Below, piece after piece: positions 46,229-58,609 of a stretch of 64,000 bases of DNA. Origin of the DNA: Tomocerus qinae (taxonomy: Eukaryota; Arthropoda; Collembola; Entomobryomorpha; Tomoceridae); contig CM034549.1 in assembly GCA_020055645.1 (NCBI GenBank), positions 6,758,001-6,822,000 of the forward strand, read 5' to 3'. Position 1 is the stretch's first letter, and each line of letters starts with the position of its first letter. Made by a program: the position numbers and the translations under genes. Under the pieces are notes generated by a model. It was given only the letters and a program-made list of their open reading frames with translations, did not search any database and was not told where the DNA came from.

Positions 46229-47830
46229 TGTGAGCAAAGACGATTAGCCAGCTAGTTCAGACAGAAAAAGAAAATATGACGTCACTTTAAACTTTTATGA
46301 TCTATCGATTTTAAAATAAAAACACCATAAAACTCAAGTAAAATGCTTTGTGAAAATTATCAAAATTTCATATAGCATGAAAAATTATCAGCTGTGATTA
46401 GAAGCTATTTAAAAAGGATTTTTAAGTTGGCATTGGTAGCTAATCTTTCAATTTCATTAGGGAAGGTTACTCGTCGCAAACCGATATTTGAAATTGTGGT
46501 AAAATTTAGTATGTCCAGATACTCCGAAGAATTTTGTAAATGTATGAATATATTTGGAGACAATTGTGGAGTTAATCATCTACTCTAGACATTCAATAGT
46601 AAACATTTAACAGAACAGAATAATATAAAAATGTTTAGCAATTTTACAGATAAGTTATAAAAGAGATTTGTCAAGTGAAATTGTTTACAGTTGAGTGTGA
46701 CAATTTCAGATTTTGTTAAAACGTATGTATATAATGTTAAAACTAAAATAATAAAAAATAAAAATAAACTAAAATAAACTTTATGTAAACAAGTGTTATA
46801 ATAAACCAATTGTAAATTATGTATGTTATAATAATGCAATTTAGTGGGTAGCTAATATTCAAAGTATATAGAGCAATTAACATTAAATTTTTAATGCAGT
46901 TAAATATGCATGCGATAAACTCTTAAGCTTAAATTACCTGCTATAGGTTTGAATTGTATTTAATTTGATAAACTCTAAAATATCTACGTGCACTTCGCCT
47001 CAAATATTTACATTAACTAAGATCATACGTATACGACAAACAAGAAACAACTATAAAGCCTTTACTGTTTCAAGATCATGCATCATCATCTGTAGTACAA
47101 GTATCAAGTAACTTCATCTGCACATCCAACCAAATACGATATAAAATCCAGGTGTGGTTGTAAACAAGAATTCTTACCAAGTAATACTCTTCTACCAGGT
47201 ATTCACAGATCATTTCTTGCGTAATACTTGACCTCGACTACGAAGAAAGATGCAATTCTGGTTTTCTTGGTCAACAAAGGCACCTCTAATCAACCGTCGC
47301 TTTTTTCTCCAATTTCATACAATGCAAAGTTGGTGCTGCAAAACACGAGTTAGTATGTTATCATTTAACCAGGCATTTATAATACTAGGAAAGATTATGC
47401 AAAAAACTACTAAAAATTATTCTTATGGCTTCTTACTGCCTAAATGAGGAAAATTGTCACTATTTATATAACTTGATGCAAAATATGATTGAATACGTAA
47501 CATATTATGTGAATAAGTTAAAGTTATATAGTAGTGAGCTTAAAAATTTATAAAAATAAAACAAAATGTAGAAAACAAATACATAGGTATTAAAACACTT
47601 TATAGGTTTATTAACTATTATAATCTATAATATTGACAATAATATCGTTTTAGATATATATAACGTATGTATGTACAAGCATATGTATTTAGGTAACACA
47701 TATTATTATTTGGTACATAAGTATAGCTGCACAAAGACTTATTTGTTTACAAAGTGGACATTTTTATTGTTTTCACTTTTCTTTAGTAAGTAGGAAACTA
47801 GAAACGATTTCAGCAACTCAGTCTACATTC
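46229..47830. other. Intergenic, nothing recognised
   Basis: Spacer between genes E and F, including the gene E promoter. A CATAAAAG element at about 46292-46299 on the minus strand is a weak TATA candidate. No other structure was seen. Confidence 0.4.
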
Positions 47831-50164
47831 TTAGTAATCATCTTTCGACTTCGAATTTTTAGAATAGCCGTAAAGTGTCTGCAAACCTGAAAAGAAAATA
47901 ATTTAAAATTATCCAAAAAGAATTTCACGAAATCAAAATTACGAAATCATTTTTTAAATTTAAATTTACCTCTGTAGTATTTCTCACAACTTACAAGACC
48001 CTTTATGACGCTCGAATCAATGGCTTCCTCACATGTCAAAGGTCCTCCCAAAACTTTTGGAAGAATTTCAGGATTGATGTACTCGTGAAGAACTTCGGGT
48101 CCAGATTTCGTAGAAAAAACCTTAAAGAATCATAACAAAATTCTTTTAGCATTATCAGACGCAGAATTTAATTCTGAAACTTCTATGAATTACAAAATCA
48201 ACTTTTTAAGGGATTTTCCATTTTTAACCAACTTAATAATTTTTAGCCGTTGATTTTGAATAGTCAGTGTATGATTGTAATTATTGTTTTATTTTATTAC
48301 CCTTTTTTTCATTTTATCCGACAAGAAGTATTTGATGACATTGTACGCAGAGTTGAGAATCATATTAACATTTATGCATGCTAATAATTTGATTTTGCAT
48401 GGAAAAGCTCCCTGAAACATAAAATAAAATATTTAATTCAGAAGGCAAAGAAAAGATGTTTTACAATTAAAAATTAAATATTTAGTAGAAGTATATATAA
48501 CTGCAAAAGACAATTACATGGAAAACTTTTAAAGCTTTATTTATGTGCTTCATTGAAAGGTTAGAAGCTAGAGTTGTTGCTCTGGCCATCGACATGTTGC
48601 AGTGCTAAAATTATTGTCATAATATACATCATTATTATTGTTGTCACCCGTAATGTAATTAATGTAATCCGACATTACCCGTCAAATGCTATTTCAACAG
48701 TAAAGTTATTTTTTGAAATTCAAAACTGAGGCAGAATCATTATTTTATTTTACAAACTTTAAACGAAAAGTGTTCCTAAATCGTTAAAAAGCTGTCATGT
48801 CAAATGTGCTGTGCACTATTTATTTATTTTACCTGGTCAAAATTGATAAATAAAATATCGATCTGTTTAAAGTTACTGATGAGATAATCTGTCAATATAG
48901 CCTTGATGGTAACGATATAATTATTATTATATATATATATATATATATAATATTAACTTTTAAATACATATTTTAATATTTACATACATCGAAGATAATA
49001 ACGACTCCATGATTTTGTGTCACTTCTGAAAGGGTCATCTCCTCCAAAAGGAAATAACCGGCCATTAAAAGTTCGTCCATTGTCAGCTTTGAGAAATCAA
49101 CAAGATCTGCAAACATTTATGAAAAAATTGGTAATTTATACATAATAATAATCATAATCAAAACAAAAACAATAACGTCCGTTTAATTCTACATTAACTC
49201 TTGCAAGAATATGAATAGTATTTTTGTATTTCAAAAGAAATTTATTTACCCAAGCGAACATGAATAATTTGTCTGTTGTGATTGTCCCGATTTTTCAAGA
49301 CATTGATTATATTATTGCCATATATCTGCAGGTATGTACTTGAGGGAATCAATTGCAGATGGTCTTCGTCATGTTTCAGCTTGAAATATTGCTCCACCTT
49401 TAAATATTAAAAATTGGTTTTCTTACTATTATTACTTCCCAGGGGCAGGGGTACCAACGACAATGAAGGCCAATGAAAACCGGCGACAATACATGGACAA
49501 ATACAAAATGAAATACAAATCTTCTACAGATATCCGAATACAACAAACAGAGCATAATATTGCTAATCCACGTAAACACGTAAACGGCCCAGTAAGTACA
49601 ATTTAATTTAACTGTAAATTAAATTTTAATTCGGTGGCGAATTAACATCATTTTCAGAAATTAAGATGTTTTACATCTATTACCCATAAGTGCTTACACA
49701 AAAAAGCTGCAATGGGAAAATAAACGGTTCGTGCTATAGCATGCATATTACAGGTTCTTATAATTATGGCCGTCGGATAACGGATGAAGTTTTCCTTGGC
49801 CTTTTGATTTACTGACATGCATGTACGTTTTTCTCTATTGCATAAAATCAAATAATGTGGATACTCACCAATTTGACAGATTTCGGTACATTGTAATTTT
49901 TTGTTCTTAGGAATCGTATGAGGAAACTATCACTTAAAGGGCACCTCAATCCCTTGATATCTGTAGTACATGAAAATACACATAAAAATGCATTCTTTCA
50001 AATATTTCTATTAAAATTCAATTAAAATCAATATCTTTACCTATAATGCCAGCTCGAAGTTTGTCCAGTCCATCTCTTTCATGATTTTTAATATCAGCGT
50101 GAAATTTATCATGACTTTGGATGAGTTCTTGCATATCCTGCTCAGTTACAATAGGGATAGCCAT
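47831..50164 (-). CDS. CRAL-TRIO (Sec14-like) lipid-transfer protein F
   Basis: Eight exons, 50164..50041, 49960..49869, 49397..49250, 49106..48988, 48604..48518, 48411..48301, 48120..47970 and 47886..47831, encode 295 residues. CRAL-TRIO-N has SFLIRFLRTKNYNVPKS; the core has LKNRDNHNRQIIHVRLG and NHGVVIIFD, then after an intron HCNMSMARATTLASNLSMK; the C-lobe has GAFPCKIKLLACINVN and ILPKVLGGPLTCEEA. The tail exon encodes GLQTLYGYSKNSKSK. Exons 4 and 5 (119 and 87 nt) together equal the single 206-nt exon of E, G and D, so an extra intron splits the central beta-sheet strand. The core is otherwise intact. Confidence 0.9.
48923..48951. repeat. TA dinucleotide run in gene F intron
   Basis: A run of about ten TA units preceded by ATTATTATT, inside the intron at 48605-48987 that is unique to gene F. 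Simple microsatellite. Confidence 0.75.
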
Positions 50165-52078
50165 TTCAACGGTTTCTTCTGGAATAAACGTTGTTTCCTA
50201 TTGTCCTGAAAATTTAAAACCAGGAAAATAATTATAAATTGCGTTGCTTTTGCCTTCAATGTCACTGTCGATGATAACAAATGAACTGTCGAGTTTCAGG
50301 CTACAGTTTGAATTTCCTTATACCGACCTTATAGTGAACACTTATAAGGTTTTCAATACATATACATGTTATTTTATGCTTATATGGAAATTCCCGATGG
50401 ACAAAATATAATTATCAATTAAATGATAGAAATAAACTGCTTACTTTAATTTATCTTTTTTAATTTCGCAAGCTCAATGTCAATGGCTATATGTGAAGCC
50501 AATGTTATTTTATGGTTTATTAGATAATATGATGTATGGAAGAATTGCGAAATATGACTGAGTAAACTTTGATAATATTATGATTTTCGCAAACGGTATA
50601 TTTCTCTTATAAGTATTAAGAGTCTTGCATGCAAGTGACGAGGAAGGGAGTTCTGGGCGGCTTAATAAGCGAAGCGAGAGAAGAAATTCATTGAACTCGA
50701 ATAGCACAATTTCTACGTACATCAGCATCCTCAACCTAAACTTGATTTCATTCGCAGTTCTACTCTGTAGTACTGAGAGTACCACGTAAGCTGAAGGGCG
50801 AAGCAATAAGTTAGGTTTACCAAGTAAAGCCATGCATTTTTCAATACTCTGTTACCACAACTGATAAGAACTTGTCCTATTCCACAGATGACTTTGTTAC
50901 TTTGTTACTAGGATTGGCTGTTGTACTATGTACAACCTTATAATAGGTAATGTATTAAATGCATTGAAAGAATACTCCATCGTTTTCTCACTTTGGTAAA
51001 CCCATAGGGAAAATTCCATTCATTTCCGCAGTTGCTTTTTGTCACAATTTTCGCAAAGTAACGCTTTTTCTATGTCGCTGAAAATCAAAACTTTATGGAG
51101 AAGTTGTTTACGTAGACATACGCAGTTCTGTTTGGATTTATAATAACAATTTTTTAATACCAATGCACCCACATGAGTTACATTCGTGCAAATTCTTACA
51201 AATACGAAAACAGTTTGATGTTTACCTGTAGCGTTATTGCGTGTCAGTGTGTGAATATACCATTATTTATTAGGGAACAACACGGAAAAGGATAAAAATC
51301 AATATGTCATAATTCTCATGTATAGTTCCAGCTCGATGTATGTATTACGTATTCTATGTGTACTTATCATGTAAGTAAAACCGCCAGTTGCCAATTCTTT
51401 GTGCAAATGAAACTACTATACTAAACATTTGAGAAAAACTAGAAATTGAAAAGCAGGTGAACGGTGAACCAACAGCTGTAGCTCTACTTAGACAATCCAT
51501 AATATGAAAAAACAGCCTTTGAATACAAAGCGGAAAAAATTGTAGTAGTTATAAAACGGCCTTTAACCTGCCTAAAATTAAAACTTATCTAAATTATGGC
51601 AATTTTAACCATCAGCCAATTTAAACCGGCTAAAATGGTCTAATGACTGGCTAAAATGTAAAAAAGCCGAAACACTGCACAAAGGATAAATTATCACATT
51701 CTCAAAATAATAAATACTGCTTGAACAACTTCATTTGACTCCCTGACTTCTTCTCGATAGTAATTGCTTGCGTAATCAAAGACAGTGCCTTTTTAAAAAC
51801 GTTGAAATGGCAAAGTTGGGTAAAAAACCTACAGCAAGCCGTAACAGAAGCTCGCCTGATTAAAGGGTACCGCGTACACTGTTTGGTAGACGAAAAGTAC
51901 TCACCCTTTGTAACACAAAACCGAGCGTACGGATTTTGATCAAATTTCAAAATTTAGTCTTTATATATGTAGCTACGACATATTAAAAATGCAGACATTG
52001 ATATTATAAGGATATATGAAAACTGACGTGATCTTTAACTAATATAATTATAACGCAGCCAAAGCGAAGCTATATCAT
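50165..52078. other. Intergenic, no gene recognised
   Basis: Upstream flank of gene F. A TATAAG element at 50317-50322 on the minus strand, about 35 bp from a CAGTTC site, is a weak promoter candidate. Open stretches of 80-107 codons (50510-50833, 51702-51950) lack domains. Confidence 0.4.
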
Positions 52079-52455
52079 TGGAAAAATCAGCAGAAAATCA
52101 AAATTGGTTAATTTTTACTATGATAATCAACAAAAAATCAAAATTGATTAATTTTTACTATGAAAATCAACATAAAATCAAAATGGAAAAATATTGACTA
52201 TGAAAATCAACAGAAAATCAAAATTGATTAATGTTGACTATAAAAATCGACATAAGTTCAAAATTGATTAATGTTGGCTATGAAAATCAACATAAAATCA
52301 AAATAGATTAATGTTGACTATGAAAACCAACAGAAAATCAAAATTGATTCATTTTTACTATGAAAATCAACAAAAATTCAAAATTTATTAGCGTTGACTA
52401 TGAAAATCTAAAGAGAATCAAAATCGGCCAATATTAATTATCAAAATCAATAGAA
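52079..52455. repeat. Minisatellite of about 46-48 bp period
   Basis: About eight imperfect copies of a unit containing ATGAAAATCAACAGAAAATC and AAAATTGATTAATGTTGAC. Copies differ by substitutions and drift at the right edge. AT-rich and non-coding. It is followed at 52700-52890 by a GC-richer segment with GGACGGACGGACGTACGGAC, the kind of sequence found in dispersed arthropod repeats, so both may belong to one repeat. Confidence 0.8.
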
Positions 52456-52679
52456 ATTGGAAAAATGCAAGTTTGACTATAAAATTGAATATAAATGCGA
52501 AATAGATTTATTTCCTTCCGCTAATAGTTATTTTCCGGTTTTATTTGTTTTATTATAAAATCTTAAATTTGGTAGAAGCGGTGTAAAATATTTTATACTA
52601 TCTCTCTAACAATTTATAGGAAACACAATTGCACTTTTTATTGTCAATTTTTCACTTTGACTATCAAAATGAAGACAAA

Positions 52680-52890
52680 GTGAGCGCGCGGTATCTCAGC
52701 AACCTATGGAGCGATTTGAACCAAAATCAATAGGGTTCGTTACCAGTCCATAGGCATTGTTTATGCCAAGTTTGGTCAACTTCCGTCTTTGTGTTCGAAA
52801 GTTATCGTGGGTACGGACGGACGGACGTACGGACGTACGGACAGACTGTGCGGTTCTATAAGCTTGCTTCCTCAGGCGAGCTAAAAATAG
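52680..52890. repeat. Putative dispersed repeat end with GGAC iterations
   Basis: The composition changes sharply: a stretch containing TTTATGCCAAGTTTGGTCAA and then repeated GGACGGAC/GTAC motifs ends in CTTCCTCAGGCGAGCTA. Similar low-complexity motifs are common in interspersed repeats of arthropods. The boundaries are approximate and there is no coding evidence. Confidence 0.4.
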
Positions 52891-53995
52891 CAGCTCTAAA
52901 ATGCTTTTGAGAAAAAGATACCATTTATTATCGTGTTTATTTTTAAAAAAAATTTCTTCCATTCTTTTAATCTTTTTCAAAACTTTTAAACAATATGAAT
53001 CAAAACTCAAATGTTTAAATCAGGTTTGTTAGATAATGAAGTAGAAGATATACGAGAATGTAAAATGTGTTTAAGATACATTGGGAAAAATACTTACTAT
53101 GTTTAGCAGTAGGTTTTAATTATTATTAGGACATCAAAGAATTGTATATTTTAAATTGTAGTAAAAAAGAATCGCACTCTGAGAAAGTCAAGTTCAAACT
53201 AATGCGTCGATCATCTCTGCTAAACAGCAATTATCATAGTCATAGTCATTAAACCAACAAAAAATTGTATGATGGTATCAACAACTAACTTTACCTTTGT
53301 ATCGTTGCGTCGATGCGATAACCTTTTTTATATCTCTGAATGAGGAAACTAACTAGAATGTCCATTCCATACTAATTATCTCATACTCTTTGTTATTAAT
53401 TATTATTACTTACATAATATTGCATCCACGAAATGAGGAAAATTATAAAAATGATTGAGACACAATTCTTGTTTTACTGAAGCAGACAACGATTTCGAAT
53501 TTTTTTCATGGACTTGAAAATGCAACAAGAATGATGAGAAAATAATAATCAAACGATCAATATAACATCATTCTGGCTATATCAAATAATTTTTTGCTCT
53601 TGTTTGATAAGGAAAATATCTGTTGTGATAATAATTATTTTTTCTCTCCAACCTGAACTATTTTACTATATTATTATAAAAAACACCATTGTGAAATTAT
53701 CTGTGCAAACATTGTGGGAAATTAATCTCCTAGACAGACTTAAAAATTGATAGAATGCTCACATAAATTATTTCAATAAAATATCAAATATTTAATAGCA
53801 CCATTATATTATAATGTATTTTTTGCAGCATTATATATATAATTAATTATAAATATGCGAAAACAGTACAGAATATTTGAGTTAAATTAATTTACCAATC
53901 CAATACTGTAATTTACTAACATTATTACAACTATCAACAACATATTTTTCAATATCACGCGCAGCAGTCACAAATAAAACTTGTCCTTTTCACAT
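52891..53995. other. Intergenic, nothing recognised
   Basis: AT-rich 3' flank of gene G. No exon, array or element end was seen. Confidence 0.4.
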
Positions 53996-56856
53996 TTACT
54001 CCTTTTTGAAGCCGTATTCGAACATTTCTACAAACAACATAATTAAAAACCATTAAAATAAATTCCGACGGGATTTAAATTGCTTTCTTAATGTATTTCA
54101 AATTGTTTACACTCATTTATAAAATAGCATTTCAAGAAATCAGAGTATTTAGAACGTACTTCTATAATATTTTTCTTTGGAGGTTAAAATTTGGATTATG
54201 TCTAAGTCGATTGCTTCTTCTAAAGGTAAAGGTCCTCCTAAAGTAACTGGAAGAATACTGGGGTCAATGTGTTCATGAAGATATTTCCAACCTGATCTTG
54301 TGACAAAAATCTGTAGGTCAAAAAGTAAACCGCTTTTAGTAATTTTTTTGAATTGTAAGAAAATCGCTTAAAAAATAGAATATCGTATTACTGAAAACAC
54401 TTACTCTGTTTCGCAGTTTCTCTTTAAATAAAGGTTTCACTAATTTCCAAAGTCCTTGCATCGCATAAGGAAAGTTAATTGCATAGCCGCCCTTCATCTT
54501 AATTGGGAATCCACCCTGAACAAAAGTAATCATAGTAAAATTACGGCATCATATTTGATAATAAAAACTCCAAGAAATTTAATTAACTTTAGGTAAAACT
54601 TATTTTAAATTATTTTAGTACATACAGAGCTATTGTAATCTCAGTCATAATAAGAGGAAAAAAGTAAAAATCTACAAATATGTTGCGAGATCAAATACAA
54701 ATGTATGAACAAACAATTTAGATGGGATAAAAGTCTAAAAGCTATTAAAATATGGAAACTAAAACAGTTTAAGATGGAGAAATGGGTATTTTTGCAACTT
54801 TTATTTGCTAATTTCTCCATGTTTTGTAATTTTGAGGCTGTACTTCTCAATCCTGGATAGCATTGAAACCCTAAAACTATCCTAGCTTGTATTTATATAT
54901 TCTGAAAGGGTGAAACTATTATTATACTTCCATGTTAATATTTAAGGTAAGTAAAGGAAAGTTACCTGTATAATTTTAATGGCTAGTTTAGCTTTTTTGA
55001 TACTGAAACTACTGATAGCGGCCCTAGCATGAGCAAAAGTGAATCCAGAGTAATCTGCAATGAATAGGCATCCATTATTTTGAGTTTCTTCGTTTGAAAC
55101 CATTTCTTCAACAAGTACACCAATAGCCGCTGCCATTTCGTCGTCTGTGAACTCATAAGGTTCGTATGCATCTACATTGTATTCAGAATTTTAGTAAACA
55201 CCTCATCGAGTTAAAATAATTAACATAATTTGTAATTAAAGTAAATTAAAGCATGTTACCGATTTTTAAGTAAAGAATATGTCTTCCTTTATCACGATTT
55301 TTTAGAACATTCAATCCTCCCTTCTGATAAATTTTATCATATGTGCTGGTTTTAATGTTTCCCAGATGCTCATTCTCCAGTTTGACTTCGTAGTAGAGTT
55401 TAATCTAAAAATTGAATAATTATTTAACACAATAGCCATAAAAGGTCAAGTGATGATTGTCCAAAGTCCAAAACAAAGTACGTTGTAGTCTAATTCTGCA
55501 ATGTATTATACACCGGATGTGATGATTCGGGAACATTGACTTTCCTAGCCTCTTGGCTAATCAACAATAATACAATTCACATTTCAAGATGTTTATAATT
55601 TCAATTCGCCAACCTTTTGGTTATTATTCCCACCAGCGATGATGTTTCTGAATGGTGTACAAGTGTAATTACAAATGGAAATAAATGCTTGCATATGTTT
55701 GAACAGCTAAATTGCTTTCTTGCGGTGTTTTATCTCATATTATCTGTAAATTATACTGGAGCTAGAGGCAGGGGGCCAATTAGTTTACGTACAAGTGTAA
55801 TGCCCTACTGTAAACCTTCCATTCTATAAAAGTTGTTTTTAGTAAAAGCAAGTAATTCCCTGCAGGTGAAATATGGCTAATTAGTAAGGAACTTTGAAGA
55901 CTGAAACCTATTTTATAAAAACATTTGTATAATGGGAATAACATTTTAGGAATTTCCAACTTCATTGGGTTGAGATTTTATTACAGCTTTACTTTAAATT
56001 ACAGCAAGGGCGTATTTAGAGAGGGGATTGAAAGCTAAAGAGCCCTACATTTTATAAAAAAATACACTAGAATATTTCTTGAAAATTAAGCTACGTCTTT
56101 TTATGCATATAGAATTCGTGGCATAATCTTAAGCCCTCCCTAAATTAAATTGGCCTATACACTATGCCTACACTCTTGATTGATAGCAGTTGCAGTTCAA
56201 GGTTTCAGACTAAAGGATTTACCATTAAAGAGTTCCCATGTTTGAAAAAATAATATTAATTGAATAAAAAAACTTTCTTGAAAACTGATACTCACCATCG
56301 CTAATGATTTTTTTATATTGCAATTCTTCGCCCGCAAAAATTTTATGAGAAATTCGTCATCCAAAGGACAGTAAAGGTTCTCGATATCTAATAAATAGAA
56401 GACATAAACATTTCACTACTTGTTGAACAAAATATCTAATTTCTTGATATATTTTATACTTATTACTCAATGTGTAAATAAACGCAATATAAATACCATA
56501 CGCTCAAAAATATGACCATGACATGTTCTAAAATAGTCATAGTACTTTTGAATTAAATTGAAAATCAGTGGCTCCAGCATAACTTTGACCTTAGGAAACA
56601 TTTGTAAACCACTAAGCTTGTAAACATAATGATAAAAAGTACTAACAATAACATAATGTATTCAAAAGGGGTTACAACCATTTTGTTTACTAGCAACTGA
56701 AAGATAGAGAGAAAAGAATTAACTAAGGTACTTACCTCCAACAGCCTCTCTAAATTTGACCAAACATTTTCTTTCTTCTAAAGTTAAATTTAATGGATTT
56801 TTCTTAATTTTTTTGAAATCTTGTTGAAGTTCAACTGAAATATTTTGTACTTCCAT
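53996..56856 (-). CDS. CRAL-TRIO (Sec14-like) lipid-transfer protein G
   Basis: Seven exons, 56856..56736, 56387..56296, 55404..55260, 55171..54966, 54515..54405, 54310..54160 and 54027..53996, encode 285 residues. CRAL-TRIO-N includes EFLIKFLRAKNCNIKKS; the core has LKNRDKGRHILYLKI and NNGCLFIADYSGFTFAHAR; the C-lobe has GGFPIKMKGGYAIN and ILPVTLGGPLPLEEA. The last exon encodes KMFEYGFKKE. Exon lengths and phases equal those of gene E except for the last exon (32 against 29 nt), so E, F and G are one subgroup. The third intron counted from the stop side and the 890-bp second intron are the longest in this copy. Ligand unknown. Confidence 0.92.
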
Positions 56857-58609
56857 TTTGAACTCAATGAACCTGACACTTTTGTGCACAAATTAGGCCA
56901 GCTAAAGCAAAAAAAAAGCAAATCTTTGAAGCTTTATTTAAAAAAAATAAAACTGCCAATGAATACTTTTCTACTTCACTCTGGACCTTGTCGCAACTCG
57001 GTGCAAATTCAGACTGAACTCAAAATATTGAATCCGCAGAAGAGCATCCATAAAATTATTGTTGTGGTAGGTACGCAGCCACTACCCGTCATATGACGAT
57101 GCATAGTTTCTTTCAGGGAATAATTCGCACGGAACTAAACTCTTATTGAATTCACATCAGTCAGGCCTGTATATCATAAGACTCTGGAACCGATCTCAGT
57201 CATTGTACCGTCCATCATCAGTGTTATCATTCCATCTCAGCTGAAATTGTTGTAATACTAGATATATTATTATCATCAAACAAAATTTGTGAAATAAAAT
57301 ATATCTATTATACTATATACCCGCATAAGGAATAATAAATGCTAGTTGGGCAGCTTTTCGTTCCCACGTTGGAAATTCCAGATTCCCGTCAAGGATAAAC
57401 ATGTAATTACAGTGAAATAGTAATAATAGTAAGATTCATAAATTAAAAACTTATAATATAGTTTCCTACATTGCAGAAATTGCAACAGCAATTTTAGCTT
57501 TTCCACAACTAAAAAACATTCTCACTCAACGTTCCTATATTCACACCCACTGACAGCAACACGTATTCATAAATTCATAACCAACTCTCTACAACTTCAC
57601 AATCGCAAACTCATTCGCTGAAATTAAACAGCAATTTCCTGAAATTATGCTAATATTTTCTTACCTGAGAACTGGATGTGTCGTTTTGATTCAGTTACAT
57701 TTTCATATACAGTTTATATTCGTTCTCAACTCAGCCAACCATCCTATTTTTGAAGACAATGGCTAATTCAACTAAATTAGAAAAATAATTATGATTATTT
57801 CTTTCACTTTTATATGAACAATCGAGATAAATATTATCAGTGAAATCCGTTTTGGTTTAAATAAAATGCCATAAAACTATTGACTCTAACTTGCGAGATT
57901 CCAAAAGTAAGCTCCACGATATGACCCATTACATTTGGGGGTTTAAATTTTTTTAATCGTCTATGAATTTTTTAATTTTAAAGCTATAATTTAAAATACT
58001 TTAGATTAAGAAACCTAAACATAACGAGAAATACATATTTTTCAAGAGAACGCATTTTTATATAAATTTTTCTATATTTTTACATGACAGAATAATTTAT
58101 CAACGATATTATAAAACTTAAAGTTAAGCCGGGGCATAATTTAAAACTTCCAATTTGTAATATATGTATGAATATGGATCATAATTAAAAATTGGGAATA
58201 TCTATAGTTAGTTAATGAGGTACATATTAATTTAAAATTTTCTTCATCTAAATAGGTAAACTAAACATCACATACATGATCTATCATGACTTACTACAAC
58301 CGTAAATTGGTGCCGATCGTGCCAATTTTGATAGATGAAAATTCTGCATTGGTTAGTAAGTAGTTGTTAAATGTAACTGAGTGATTGACTGTAAGAGCTC
58401 ATTATTTTAAACATGTTTTTTTTTCAATTGTAACTTAACTAGCTATTTGGCTGAACGTAAAGTACACTTTAGTACACGCTAACACTAAAAATAACTTCAC
58501 ATTTGCTTTTATCATGGAATATTTTACGGATACTGTGCGTTGAGTGTCTTTTGTGCTGATACTTGAGGTGGTTCCACAGTTAGTTGTTAGGTCAAGTTAT
58601 AAACTTTTC
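56857..58609. other. Intergenic, nothing recognised
   Basis: 5' flank of gene G and 3' flank of the zinc-finger gene. No coding or repeat structure was seen. Confidence 0.4.
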
